Positions 30,093 through 37,972 of a DNA stretch of 64,000 nt are shown here, in pieces. The notes under the pieces were generated by a model that was given only the letters and a program-made list of their open reading frames with translations, was not told where the DNA came from and ran no database searches. Location: IMG/VR virus record IMGVR_UViG_3300017748_000001, positions 62,001 through 126,000 of that record; one strand, written 5' to 3'. Source of the DNA: a virus. The stretch's first letter is position 1; every line of letters begins with the position of its first letter. The translations under genes were made by a program, and so were the position numbers.

Positions 30093-30938
30093 TTACGGAT
30101 TTAAGTCTAGTTTGGGAGCCTCGATTGTATGAGTTCCTCCCGAATTTACTTTGTGTGTACCACCATATTTATACTCCGCAGACGAACCTACATCAACAGA
30201 AATTTTTCCATCCACAATCACTTTATAATTTCCTTTGATGTGGAGGGTTTTATCTCCTTCTACTATCTCGTAATCGTCGCTTTTTGACTTTTTGACCGTA
30301 GTGCCATCTGGGTGAATTTCTATGAATGTTCCAGATTTATGATAGATGTGTATTCTCTCTGCGCCTGGCGTATCATCAAGCTCTACATGATGACCAGACT
30401 TAGTACTAATTACATTATTGTGCGGATATTCTGCTGCATATGGAGTGGATGGTTCTCCTGACTTTGAGTCTAGGGAATCTTTCTTTTCCTGTACAATGGT
30501 CTCCGAAGTATTGTCTCCCGTCGCAAGTCTATTGACATCAGATTCGCCCAAAACGCTTCCGTCGGGTAACAGAGAATCTTTATTCTCTGTGGGGTATAAA
30601 CCAGCTGGATCAGAAAAAGCATTCTCTGTATTAATTTTAGTTTGAGGTTTGCCGGGCACTGTACCAAAGATAATTGGATCTTCTGCAGATTCTCCATCGC
30701 GAAAGAATCCGACAACCCATGCACCAGTTACTACCCCAGTCGGAGATGTTCCAAGACCACCAATGCTTGCGGAAGTGATTGGCATAATCGGTGATGCCCA
30801 AGGCAATAAATCAACATCTACTTCTTCTGTGTGATATCCAAATATCCTTACCTTGACTCGGCCAATCTTTTCTGGGTCATCAATATCTTGAACGATACCC
30901 TGCCACCAGATCAGGCCTGCATTCACCAAACTATCCAT
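30093..30938 (-). CDS. 5: Baseplate hub/spike protein gp5-like, no lysozyme domain
   Basis: 281 residues. Residues 8-95 form the OB-fold of the gp5/VgrG spike family (WWQGIVQDIDDPEKIGRVKV, LPWASPIMP, VTGAWVVGFFRDGESAEDPI, then IFGTVPGKPQ). The C-terminal third (HHVELDDTPGAERIHIYHKS, GNYKVIVDGKISVDVGSS, TIEAPKLDLNP) is the short-period beta-strand pattern of the spike helix. The lysozyme domain that separates these in T4 gp5 (575 aa) is absent; residues 95-165 are only a linker. This is the membrane-piercing spike at the tail tip. It overlaps the upstream hub gene by 8 nt. Confidence 0.9.
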   Translation of the reverse strand: MDSLVNAGLIWWQGIVQDIDDPEKIGRVKVRIFGYHTEEVDVDLLPWASPIMPITSASIGGLGTSPTGVVTGAWVVGFFRDGESAEDPIIFGTVPGKPQTKINTENAFSDPAGLYPTENKDSLLPDGSVLGESDVNRLATGDNTSETIVQEKKDSLDSKSGEPSTPYAAEYPHNNVISTKSGHHVELDDTPGAERIHIYHKSGTFIEIHPDGTTVKKSKSDDYEIVEGDKTLHIKGNYKVIVDGKISVDVGSSAEYKYGGTHKVNSGGTHTIEAPKLDLNP

Positions 30939-32136
30939 AACTGACTCCAGAACCGTCCTTGACTAGTTCCATAGTCATACTGTATCCTCTCTTGAGAAAC
31001 GTGTGTTTAATTGCTACAATCAACCAGTTTCCACTGTAATGTTTATCTTCTTCTGGGCCTCTGTTTCCTTCCGGCGGAGAGAGTTCCGGAAAAACTAATT
31101 TAATGACATCTCCCGAAGAGATACGACTGTCTCCAAACACATCTATTTTTATTTTAAAGTTTTTAAATATTTGTTCGTTTGCTTTTGACTGTAGATAAAA
31201 TTTATCCTGTTGGTATGGATTTAAAAAGTTTTCGGGAAGTAAATATTCATTAGTAGGAGCGTAATTATAGGCTCCACTTGCCTGCAATTTATTCTCTGCA
31301 AGTTTCGGAGAATAATTCTCATTCCAATAATTATAATTAAATTGATCGTAGGTTCTTCCGATTAAATCTACTGTTCTTGCTTTTGTTGCATACATTCCGG
31401 ATGTAATATTATCCAATACAGAAAATTTAGATATAACGGAGTAGTCCAATAATTTATTCTCTTCCTCCGATTGATTGCCTGTATTTGGGACTGCTTTGAT
31501 ATATTCTTTCTTAGGACTTCCGGATGCAAGTTCTAAGAGAGGTTTAAATCGATACTCATTTGCGGTTTCGAAAAAATAGTATGGAGCAGAATGAGTATTT
31601 GAGAATGATTTATCTTTTAACCAATTTATTGCTCGGAATGGAGTCATATTTGGAACCACAAGAGATTGACTATCATCGCTCGCAGTAATATTGAGTTTTT
31701 TATCAGAACTTAATTTCTTAAATATCTTATTGACAATCGCAGAAGAACTTTCTTCTCTGTGGCCGGTACAGACTCTCTTCTCAAAGTTTGTAATGAAATC
31801 TCTTGTGGTCATATCTAAAACATAAGTGATGGCTTCTCCGTCCTGTTCTATATTCGTCACATTGTATATAACCAGATCTAGTTTTATAGGATCGATTGGA
31901 TCTTCTTCTGGTTCTGTAGTCATTTCTAATTCTAGTTCTACAGATTCCTGACCGATAATTGGAATTAATCTTATGAAATCATATGTATCTACGATTGTTG
32001 CCCGAACAGACAAACTCTGAGAAAATATATTCTCATATATTGATATTTCTAGAAATACAGCACCAAGGTCAATTCCTCTTCCCTCAGTCTGATATACTCT
32101 AAAACTTTTTACATCATACTGACCAGCAAATTTCAT
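30931..32136 (-). CDS. Baseplate hub protein, gp27-like
   Basis: 401 residues; T4 gp27 is 391. It lies directly upstream of the gp5 spike and overlaps it, as hub proteins that form the gp27-gp5 torus commonly do. The N-terminus (VFLEISIYENIFSQSLSVRA, VDTYDFIRLIPIIGQESVEL) and the middle (VPNMTPFRAINWLKDKSFSN, SAPYYFFETANEYRFKPL) fit the two-barrel hub domains of gp27/VgrG. The C-terminus GNWLIVAIKHTFLKRGYSMT resembles the gpD-like hub end. The T4 equivalence rests on context and pattern, so I give no symbol. It overlaps gp53 by 4 nt (ATGA), a coupling signal. Confidence 0.75.
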   Translation of the reverse strand: MKFAGQYDVKSFRVYQTEGRGIDLGAVFLEISIYENIFSQSLSVRATIVDTYDFIRLIPIIGQESVELELEMTTEPEEDPIDPIKLDLVIYNVTNIEQDGEAITYVLDMTTRDFITNFEKRVCTGHREESSSAIVNKIFKKLSSDKKLNITASDDSQSLVVPNMTPFRAINWLKDKSFSNTHSAPYYFFETANEYRFKPLLELASGSPKKEYIKAVPNTGNQSEEENKLLDYSVISKFSVLDNITSGMYATKARTVDLIGRTYDQFNYNYWNENYSPKLAENKLQASGAYNYAPTNEYLLPENFLNPYQQDKFYLQSKANEQIFKNFKIKIDVFGDSRISSGDVIKLVFPELSPPEGNRGPEEDKHYSGNWLIVAIKHTFLKRGYSMTMELVKDGSGVSYG

Positions 32137-32678
32137 AGTTTAATAACTCTTTCATATTCTCTCACAAAATCATCAACAACATCGTTCCTCAAAAGTCGAA
32201 TTGTACGATTCTTTTCGTTTAACTCATTCTCATATTGAAATTTAGAAAACATCTCATACTGTGCTCTATCGAAGTCTGTAGTAAAGAAACTATAAGTTTC
32301 CGGACTAATCTTTGTGGAATTTGTTTTATGGACATAATAATGCGGAGTTGTTTCTGCAGTCATTAAGTCTCCATATTTTTCTGCAATCATAGTTGCAAAT
32401 GCTCCGGAACTTAACGGCCATTCGTCATAAAAACTAGTTATTCCATTAAATACCAAAATAGTCCAATGATAAAGCGGAGATTTGTAATACAATTCTGAAA
32501 TAATTTCCGGAGTATCACCATCATTAACAATATATTCGTATGATGAAGAGGGTGCGACTTGATATTTCTCTACTACCTGTGCGACCTTAAAAATATTCTT
32601 TACTACTCTATTTTTATTATTTAAGAGTATATCGTAAGAAGTATAAGGAACTTTATTAAATATGCTTTTGCCTGCCAT
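32133..32678 (-). CDS. 53: Baseplate wedge subunit gp53
   Basis: 181 residues (T4 gp53 is 196). Starts MAGKSIFNKVPYTSYDI. It contains the LysM-like segment characteristic of gp53: VNDGDTPEIISELYYKSP, LYHWTILVFNGITSFYDEWP. gp53 clamps the wedge to the gp6/gp25/gp7 core. It sits 2 nt after the tube-cap gene and overlaps the hub gene by 4 nt, so the tail operon is tightly coupled. Confidence 0.88.
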   Translation of the reverse strand: MAGKSIFNKVPYTSYDILLNNKNRVVKNIFKVAQVVEKYQVAPSSSYEYIVNDGDTPEIISELYYKSPLYHWTILVFNGITSFYDEWPLSSGAFATMIAEKYGDLMTAETTPHYYVHKTNSTKISPETYSFFTTDFDRAQYEMFSKFQYENELNEKNRTIRLLRNDVVDDFVREYERVIKL

Positions 32679-32680
32679 TT

Positions 32681-33640
32681 TTAAAATCCTTTTGGTACAT
32701 CATCTCTAGTGACTTGTTCATTTTCAGAGAAGGTTAAAGATAACTGAATGTTCGCAGGATATCCATCTTTGGTCAATGTATATCTTCCATTTGCTCCAAA
32801 AGTAACATTACATTCTTCAAGATTGCATGGTTTAAATTGATGCATAAAATTCTTAATTTTGCCTGCGTCATCTTTTATAATATATCGAATATCAAATGAT
32901 TGAGGAATATCATAAAATCCAGTAGATATAATATTTGGTAACATTGCTTGTCGGAAAGTTTCTATGATTTTATCTAACTGTTGAGACTCTTGAAGACTTC
33001 TAGGAACTAAGTTATATTGGAATTGAAACTTTCTAAATTCTATCCCTTTAAATGTTAAATACTTTGCTGCGTTCGCGGCCCTGCCAAAGACTGCTTGGTT
33101 TATTACGTCTCCTGCACCGCCTCCCAACATATTACCACCAGTTTGAGTTACTTCTGCTTTAAAGGATTCAAAAAAATTACCCCCAGCACCAACATCCTTT
33201 AAATCTGCAAAATTTCCAGCAAGAGCACTAGTCAATCCAGCACCAAGAGTTCCAAGTGTATTAGAATCGTATTGAGCAGTAGTGGGCATTGCAATGTTTT
33301 CTGGGATAAAAAGTCTTATTGTCTCTCCAGCTTTCACTCTGCTAGTAGTTTTTATGATTACATCATCTGCTCGAGTTTGATTTTCCACCTCTTGAAGTTT
33401 CTTAGCAGCAGTTTCTGGGTCAGACGCAATAACAGATATTTTGTCTTTAAGAGACATTCCCCCTATCATTTCCCTGGCGTTGGTCTCTTCTCTAACTCTA
33501 AATTCGATATAACTGTGGAGTTCTGTGCCTTCCTGGCCCAAATTACTGGGGAATTGAAATGAGGGTTTAGTCTCTTTTGCCTTCTCTATTTCTTTATTTG
33601 CAGTGTTTAGGGGTGTTGCTGTTGTGCTTTCTTCTGCCAT
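32681..33640 (-). CDS. 48: Baseplate tail-tube cap, gp48-like
   Basis: 319 residues (T4 gp48 is 364). The C-terminal half carries the tube-protein fold seen in gp48/gp54: FRKFQFQYNLVPRSLQESQQ, IIETFRQAMLPNI, PCNLEECNVTFGANGRYTLT, DGYPANIQLSLTFSENEQVT. The N-terminal 60 residues are polar and probably extended. Residues 120-170 are Ala/Gly rich, a likely flexible segment. gp48 sits on gp27 and, with gp54, starts tube assembly. It is the first gene of a left-facing operon of about 10 kb from the late promoter at 33684; the SD is weak (GGACTGGTC before ATG). Confidence 0.82.
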   Translation of the reverse strand: MAEESTTATPLNTANKEIEKAKETKPSFQFPSNLGQEGTELHSYIEFRVREETNAREMIGGMSLKDKISVIASDPETAAKKLQEVENQTRADDVIIKTTSRVKAGETIRLFIPENIAMPTTAQYDSNTLGTLGAGLTSALAGNFADLKDVGAGGNFFESFKAEVTQTGGNMLGGGAGDVINQAVFGRAANAAKYLTFKGIEFRKFQFQYNLVPRSLQESQQLDKIIETFRQAMLPNIISTGFYDIPQSFDIRYIIKDDAGKIKNFMHQFKPCNLEECNVTFGANGRYTLTKDGYPANIQLSLTFSENEQVTRDDVPKGF

Positions 33641-33660
33641 GACCAGTCCGTTTTATTTTT

Positions 33661-33668
33661 TATAAATA
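33661..33668 (+). promoter_or_regulatory. T4-type late promoter (TATAAATA), rightward
   Basis: Perfect TATAAATA on the plus strand, 35 nt before the gp4 ATG. It drives gp4, the P450 and probably the gp54-tape measure genes. Its transcript crosses the leftward promoter at 33684-33691. Confidence 0.85.
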
Positions 33669-33683
33669 ATTATTTACACCTAT

Positions 33684-33691
33684 TATTTATA
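33684..33691 (-). promoter_or_regulatory. T4-type late promoter (TATAAATA), leftward
   Basis: Perfect TATAAATA on the minus strand, 43 nt before the gp48 ATG at 33640. No further late box was seen until 23548, so it seems to serve gp48 to gp7. Confidence 0.85.
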
Positions 33692-33703
33692 TGAGGTTTT
33701 TGA

Positions 33704-34144
33704 ATGTCGCGGAAATTTACCTACAAAGGTAGATATACTCCTGAGAATCCCCAAAAATACATAGGTGATACAAGTAAAATAGTATATCGCTCCAGTTGGG
33801 AGAGAAGATTCATGGTCTATTGTGATAAGAACCCTTCTATACTTTCATGGGCAAGTGAAGAACTTGCAATCCCCTATTTGTCACCAATCGATCACAAGAT
33901 GCACCGATACTATCCAGACTTTATCGTAAAAACAAAAGATAAGGTTAGTATGATTGAAATTAAACCTAATCGCGAAACAAAACCACCCAGAAAAAAGAAA
34001 AATCAGAGAACATATATCAATGAGGTAAAGACTTGGGGTGTCAATGAAGCAAAATGGAAGGCTGCAGAGAAATACTGCGAGATGAAGGGATGGGATTTTA
34101 AAATCATCACAGAAAAACATATTTTACCGAAACTAAATAAGTAA
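33704..34144 (+). CDS. 4: Head completion nuclease gp4
   Basis: 146 residues (T4 gp4 is 150). Family signature: YRSSWERRFMVYCDKNPSIL, SWASEELAIPYLSPID, RYYPDFIVKTKDKVSMIEIK. It is a PD-(D/E)XK-type nuclease (D with the later E-x-K of MIEIKP visible at about residues 73 and 85-87) used in DNA packaging and head completion in T4. SD GAGG precedes the ATG. First gene of the rightward late operon, divergent from gp48. Confidence 0.9.
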   Translation: MSRKFTYKGRYTPENPQKYIGDTSKIVYRSSWERRFMVYCDKNPSILSWASEELAIPYLSPIDHKMHRYYPDFIVKTKDKVSMIEIKPNRETKPPRKKKNQRTYINEVKTWGVNEAKWKAAEKYCEMKGWDFKIITEKHILPKLNK

Positions 34145-34157
34145 AACTGGAGGCAAC

Positions 34158-35552
34158 ATGAGCAATCAACCAATGTGGACAGACGAAGACGAAAAAAGAA
34201 TGGATATCATTGGAAGTAATGGCAACGACGGCGAACACTATGCGGAACTAGAAGAAAGAGAATCCGCAGCCGCTGCGGGATTTTCTAGAGCAGGATCAGA
34301 ACAAGATGAATTTACTGGTGATATTCCTTCTGCATATGATGTTCCGTTAGAAACACTCAATCCGGTATGGAATAGACTTTTTGAAGAAAACAAGAGTCTT
34401 GAGATGTTCAAAAGACTTAGAGAAGAAGATCCAGTACACTTTAATGAGACAGACGTTGCAGGAAGATTCTGGTCATTGACAAAATATGACGATATCAAAA
34501 AAGTTGATATGAACCATCAAGAGTTTTCTTCTGAACCAATGATAACAATAGGTTATCCTGTCGGGACTCCACGCCCAGAAGGTGCGTTAGATATATCTCT
34601 GTTCATTGCAATGGATCCACCCAAACACGATCTTCAACGACGAACAGTTGCTCCAGTAGTTTCTATGAGAAGTATGATGGGACTAGAGCCCCTTATCAGA
34701 GAAAGGACTGGTGCAGTTTTAGATTCTTTGCCAGAAGACGAAACATTTAATTGGGTAGAGAATGTTTCTATTGAACTTACTACACAAATGCTCGCAACTC
34801 TCTTTGACTTCCCATTTGAAGAACGCAGAAAGTTGACACGATGGTCTGATGTTGCGACTGCAGTTCCGGGCGCAGGTGTTATCGATACAGAACAACAAAG
34901 AATTGACGAATTGGTAGAATGTCTACAATATTTTACCGAAGTCTGGGAAATGAGAAAGAAAGAACCTACAAATGACTTCGTTTCTATGATGGTCAAAGGA
35001 GAACATACAAAAGATATGGAGCCAATGGAGTTTCTGGGTAATCTTATTCTACTGATTGTGGGAGGAAATGACACTACAAGAAATTCTATGTCTGCTGGTG
35101 TTCATGCCCTCAATCTGTTCCCCACAGAATATGAAAAACTCAAAGGAGATCTAGGTTTGATACCGAATATGGTATCAGAAATTATTAGATGGCAGACTCC
35201 CCTCGCATATATGAGAAGAACCGCAAATGATGACTGTGTTATTGGAAATAAAGAAATTAAAAAACACGATCAGATTCTTATGTGGTATCTTTCCGGAAAT
35301 CGTGACGAAGAAGTTTTCCCTAATGGAGAAGATCTAATCATTGATAGAGAGAATGCTCGTAATCATTTATCATTTGGTTTTGGAATCCATCGTTGTATGG
35401 GAAACAGAACCGCAGAACTACAACTCAAGATTCTTTGGGAAGAAATAATGAAAAGATTTGATCGAATAGAGGTTGTAGGTGAAGAGAAACGCACATTCTC
35501 ATCATTTGTCAGAGGTTATACTGAACTTCCTGTGAAAGTTTATCGAAAATAA
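34158..35552 (+). CDS. Cytochrome P450 monooxygenase
   Basis: 464 residues, complete. All hallmark motifs are intact: C-helix region with H157 and R161 (DPPKHDLQRR, 153-162), I-helix GGNDTTR at 302-308 with the acid/alcohol pair D305-T306, K-helix E341-x-x-R344 (EIIRWQTPLAYMRR), and the haem loop FGFGIHRCMGNR with ligand C413. It resembles soluble bacterial class I P450s that use a ferredoxin and reductase; no redox partner is in the window, so host electron donors are inferred. Residues 1-55 are an acidic extension (WTDEDEKR, LEERESAAAAGF) longer than usual for soluble bacterial P450s. SD GGAGG, 13 nt after gp4, in the late operon between gp4 and gp54. AT-rich like its neighbours, with no sign of recent insertion. 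Substrate unknown. Confidence 0.97.
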   Translation: MSNQPMWTDEDEKRMDIIGSNGNDGEHYAELEERESAAAAGFSRAGSEQDEFTGDIPSAYDVPLETLNPVWNRLFEENKSLEMFKRLREEDPVHFNETDVAGRFWSLTKYDDIKKVDMNHQEFSSEPMITIGYPVGTPRPEGALDISLFIAMDPPKHDLQRRTVAPVVSMRSMMGLEPLIRERTGAVLDSLPEDETFNWVENVSIELTTQMLATLFDFPFEERRKLTRWSDVATAVPGAGVIDTEQQRIDELVECLQYFTEVWEMRKKEPTNDFVSMMVKGEHTKDMEPMEFLGNLILLIVGGNDTTRNSMSAGVHALNLFPTEYEKLKGDLGLIPNMVSEIIRWQTPLAYMRRTANDDCVIGNKEIKKHDQILMWYLSGNRDEEVFPNGEDLIIDRENARNHLSFGFGIHRCMGNRTAELQLKILWEEIMKRFDRIEVVGEEKRTFSSFVRGYTELPVKVYRK

Positions 35553-35553
35553 A

Positions 35554-35561
35554 CATAAATA
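35554..35561 (+). promoter_or_regulatory. T4-type late promoter (CATAAATA), rightward
   Basis: CATAAATA starting 2 nt after the P450 stop codon and ending 4 nt before the ATG at 35566. No SD lies between, so this transcript would be nearly leaderless. It may separate expression of the tail genes from the P450. Confidence 0.5.
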
Positions 35562-35565
35562 GAAC

Positions 35566-36162
35566 ATGGCAGACTTTAGACCACTACTCAAACGACTGGC
35601 CCAGAAGGGCATACAACCGAACTCATCGGCGGCTAGAGAGTGGTTCAGTAAAAAGGTAAGACAAAGTGCAGTAACAAGTGCATTGTCTCGTCAGCCGGGT
35701 AGGAGAAGTCTTTTATCTGACTCTGAAAGAAGAGCAGCGACCCCACAGATAGGAAAAATGTATTTCTACAATTACGATCCGAAGTTTAAAGACAAGTTGC
35801 CCTATTATGATGAGTTTCCGTTGATATTCGCGGTAGATTACTTCTCTGGAGGATTTCTAGGAATGAATTTGCATTATGTATCTCCTAGAAACAGAATGTT
35901 GATTATGAATAGTCTGAGCGATATTGCGACAAATGCAAGATATGACTCCAGTACACGACTTGCGTTATCATACAAAGTGTTAAAGGGTGCGAGCAAATTC
36001 AGCACAATTAAACCTTGTATCAAAAGATACTTGTATAGTAATGTAAAAAGTAGTTTTGTGTCTATAGATGCAAATGAATGGGATATCGCAATATTCCTTC
36101 CAGTACAAAGATTTAGAAAGGCCGGTGCAAGCAAAGTCTGGTCTGATTCCGCAAGAGGATAA
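35566..36162 (+). CDS. Conserved T4-like structural-region protein, function unknown
   Basis: 198 residues. I do not know a function. The core (GKMYFYNYDPKFKDKLPYYD, EFPLIFAVDYFSGGFLGMNL, HYVSPRNRMLIMNSL) looks like proteins kept beside tail genes in marine T4-like phages. The N-terminal 60 residues are basic (KRLAQKG, KKVRQSAV, RQPGRRSLL) and could bind nucleic acid. It abuts gp54 (2 nt). By position it could be a DNA-end or head-tail protein, but I see no motif that decides this. Confidence 0.8.
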   Translation: MADFRPLLKRLAQKGIQPNSSAAREWFSKKVRQSAVTSALSRQPGRRSLLSDSERRAATPQIGKMYFYNYDPKFKDKLPYYDEFPLIFAVDYFSGGFLGMNLHYVSPRNRMLIMNSLSDIATNARYDSSTRLALSYKVLKGASKFSTIKPCIKRYLYSNVKSSFVSIDANEWDIAIFLPVQRFRKAGASKVWSDSARG

Positions 36163-36164
36163 CA

Positions 36165-37022
36165 ATGGCTATTAATCAAATCATTATACCGAATTTGCCC
36201 AAGATTCCGACTCAACAACAGATTCGTACTGATATAGGCAATGCGACATTTGATTTGCCGGGCCTTGGAAGACCCAGTTCTCCAGATCCGTCAAAAGACG
36301 CACCAAAATTTAGAGAGAGTAGGAATCTTTTCCACGGCAATATGCAGGATAGATCCCCATCAGTTAGGCCGGATAGTGATAAGAAACCTTCCAGAAGCAC
36401 TATTGTCGATAGAGGGGGGAAATTTAGTATACAGAATTTTTCTTCCAAGGTATCTAATAATTTATTGATACCTAATACCTATGCGTTGTTCATTCCATAC
36501 CCTGCTGGTCTTCCTAATAGTATTACAGATGGAATGTCAGAAAACTTGACTCTGAGAATTGATAATTTAGAATTGCCCGGCAAACAACTCGCCACAGAAG
36601 AAGTTCAATACTATGGCCCACCTAGAAAATCTGCATACGGAATGATATATGAAGATTTATCATTTAATGTATATCTCAGTAAAGATTTAAAAGAACGAGA
36701 TTTTTTCAGCGCATGGATGGATTTGACTTATAGTTATAATACCGCTCATGTGTCATACTATGATGATATTATAAAAGACTGCACTTTCTATTCATATGAT
36801 AGAAGTTCAAATCAAAATCAAATACAATCTACGATAGATATGGTTAATAACACCTTTAACGAATTAGAGAAGAAAGAACTGAAAGACTTTTCAAATTACT
36901 CTGTAACCTTTGAAGAAGCATATCCAATTTCTATTGGACAGATAACCTATGCATACGCATCAGACGAAATAGCAAGTTTACCTGTCACAATGGCATACCG
37001 CAAGTGGAAAAAGTCTGACTAA
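36165..37022 (+). CDS. 54: Baseplate tail-tube initiator, gp54-like
   Basis: 285 residues (T4 gp54 is 320). After a disordered Pro/Ser/Asp-rich N-terminus (residues 20-85), the tube-like fold is visible: LTLRIDNLELPGKQLATEEV, YYGPPRKSAYGMIYEDLSFN, RDFFSAWMDLTYSYNTAHVS, and YSVTFEEAYPISIGQITYAY, then VTMAYRKWKK. It caps gp48 and primes tail-tube polymerisation. Two nt after the preceding gene. Confidence 0.88.
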   Translation: MAINQIIIPNLPKIPTQQQIRTDIGNATFDLPGLGRPSSPDPSKDAPKFRESRNLFHGNMQDRSPSVRPDSDKKPSRSTIVDRGGKFSIQNFSSKVSNNLLIPNTYALFIPYPAGLPNSITDGMSENLTLRIDNLELPGKQLATEEVQYYGPPRKSAYGMIYEDLSFNVYLSKDLKERDFFSAWMDLTYSYNTAHVSYYDDIIKDCTFYSYDRSSNQNQIQSTIDMVNNTFNELEKKELKDFSNYSVTFEEAYPISIGQITYAYASDEIASLPVTMAYRKWKKSD

Positions 37023-37061
37023 ATAATAGTAGTGACTTATTTTTTATTATAGGAGATTAGA

Positions 37062-37793
37062 ATGGCTCTACCTAAGTTAGATACGCCAACTTATAATCTT
37101 ACAATTCCGTCAACTAAAAAGAAGATTAAATATCGACCTTTTTTGGTGAAAGAAGAAAAGATTCTATTGATGGCTAACGAAGGAGACGATGTTGAAGAAC
37201 AAGTAGACGCTGCAAAACAGATCATATCAAATTGCATTATAACCAAAGGTGTAAAAATTGAGAGTCTTGCAACATTCGATATAGAATACTTATTTGTCAA
37301 CATTCGCAGCAAGTCTGTAGGAAACGTCGTACAGTTAAATTATAAACATGACTGTCCTGCTGGATCTGAAGACGGATCAACTACTGAGAAAGATATTAGA
37401 TTTGATATCAATCTTGATAATGTTGAAATTGAAAATAATGAGGATCATACAAATAGAATTGATTTAACAGATACTATTGGTGTGATAATGAAGTATCCAG
37501 ATTTTAAAATACTTAGAGGTGTTCAAAATCTGAATACATTTGAAGATACAATGAAAATGTTAAAAAATTGTATCGAATATATCTATGATGGCGACGAAGT
37601 TTACGATATTGCGGATTCTGATGATGAAGAAGTATCTGATTTTTTAGAATCTTTGTCGCAAATGCAGTTTCAGAAGATAAATACTTTTTTTGAGACTATG
37701 CCTCAGTGTGTAACTGATGCAGTTGTGAAATGTCCTGATTGTGGATGGACAAATACCTTTAAACTACGAGGAATCACCGATTTTTTCGTATAG
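37062..37793 (+). CDS. 26: T4 baseplate hub/tail assembly protein, gp26-type
   Basis: 243 residues (T4 gp26 is 208). Signature LPKLDTPTYNLTIPSTKKKI, KYRPFLVKEEKILLMAN, ATFDIEYLFVNIRSKSVGN, LTDTIGVIMKYPDF, then a C-terminal CPDC pair at about 224-227. SD AGGAGATT. The gene ends GAT TTT TTC GTA TAG; the T TTT TTC heptamer just before the stop is a canonical -1 slippery site opening into a 58-codon extension. With the tape measure downstream, the pair looks like a tail assembly chaperone and its frameshifted long form (gpG/gpGT of lambda), which is inference. Confidence 0.85.
   Translation: MALPKLDTPTYNLTIPSTKKKIKYRPFLVKEEKILLMANEGDDVEEQVDAAKQIISNCIITKGVKIESLATFDIEYLFVNIRSKSVGNVVQLNYKHDCPAGSEDGSTTEKDIRFDINLDNVEIENNEDHTNRIDLTDTIGVIMKYPDFKILRGVQNLNTFEDTMKMLKNCIEYIYDGDEVYDIADSDDEEVSDFLESLSQMQFQKINTFFETMPQCVTDAVVKCPDCGWTNTFKLRGITDFFV
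37781..37787 (+). other. Predicted -1 ribosomal frameshift site (T TTT TTC)
   Basis: The heptamer is in the zero frame of the gp26-type gene (codons GAT TTT TTC GTA TAG) and lies 3 nt before its stop. Slippage to -1 continues at CGT (37787-37789) and stays open to the TAG at 37961-37963. The extension frame has no ATG until codon 20, so frameshifting or an unusual start is needed to express its conserved-looking first part. Confidence 0.65.
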
Positions 37794-37963
37794 GTTTATA
37801 TCATGAAACATTATATTCTCTCTATCAGACGAACTTCGCATTGATGCAACACCATAAATATAGTCTGACAGAATTAGAGAATATGATGCCGTGGGAAAGA
37901 GAAATCTATGTATCAATGCTCTTGAACTATCTACAAGAAGAAAAAGATAGAATGAAAAAATAG
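37787..37963 (+). CDS. -1 frame extension of the gp26-type gene (gp51/chaperone T-like)
   Basis: 58 codons in the -1 frame after the slippery site: RIGLYHETLYSLYQTNFALM, MQHHKYSLTELENMMPWERE, then YVSMLLNYLQEEKDRMKK. It has the look of frameshifted tail assembly chaperone ends: a helical segment, an xMPWERxxY turn, then a charged terminal helix. The fusion would be 300 residues. T4 has gene 51 (hub assembly) directly after gene 26, so an alternative is a separate small protein from the ATG at 37844 (39 residues). The next gene starts 10 nt later. Coding is well supported by its sequence character; the mechanism is inferred. Confidence 0.7.
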   Translation, partial: RIGLYHETLYSLYQTNFALMQHHKYSLTELENMMPWEREIYVSMLLNYLQEEKDRMKK

Positions 37964-37972
37964 GAAATTATT

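Noticed and set aside
37853-37860. CATAAATA as a late promoter
   Set aside because: Falls within codons of the frameshift extension (HHKY) and over 100 nt from the next start; likely chance.
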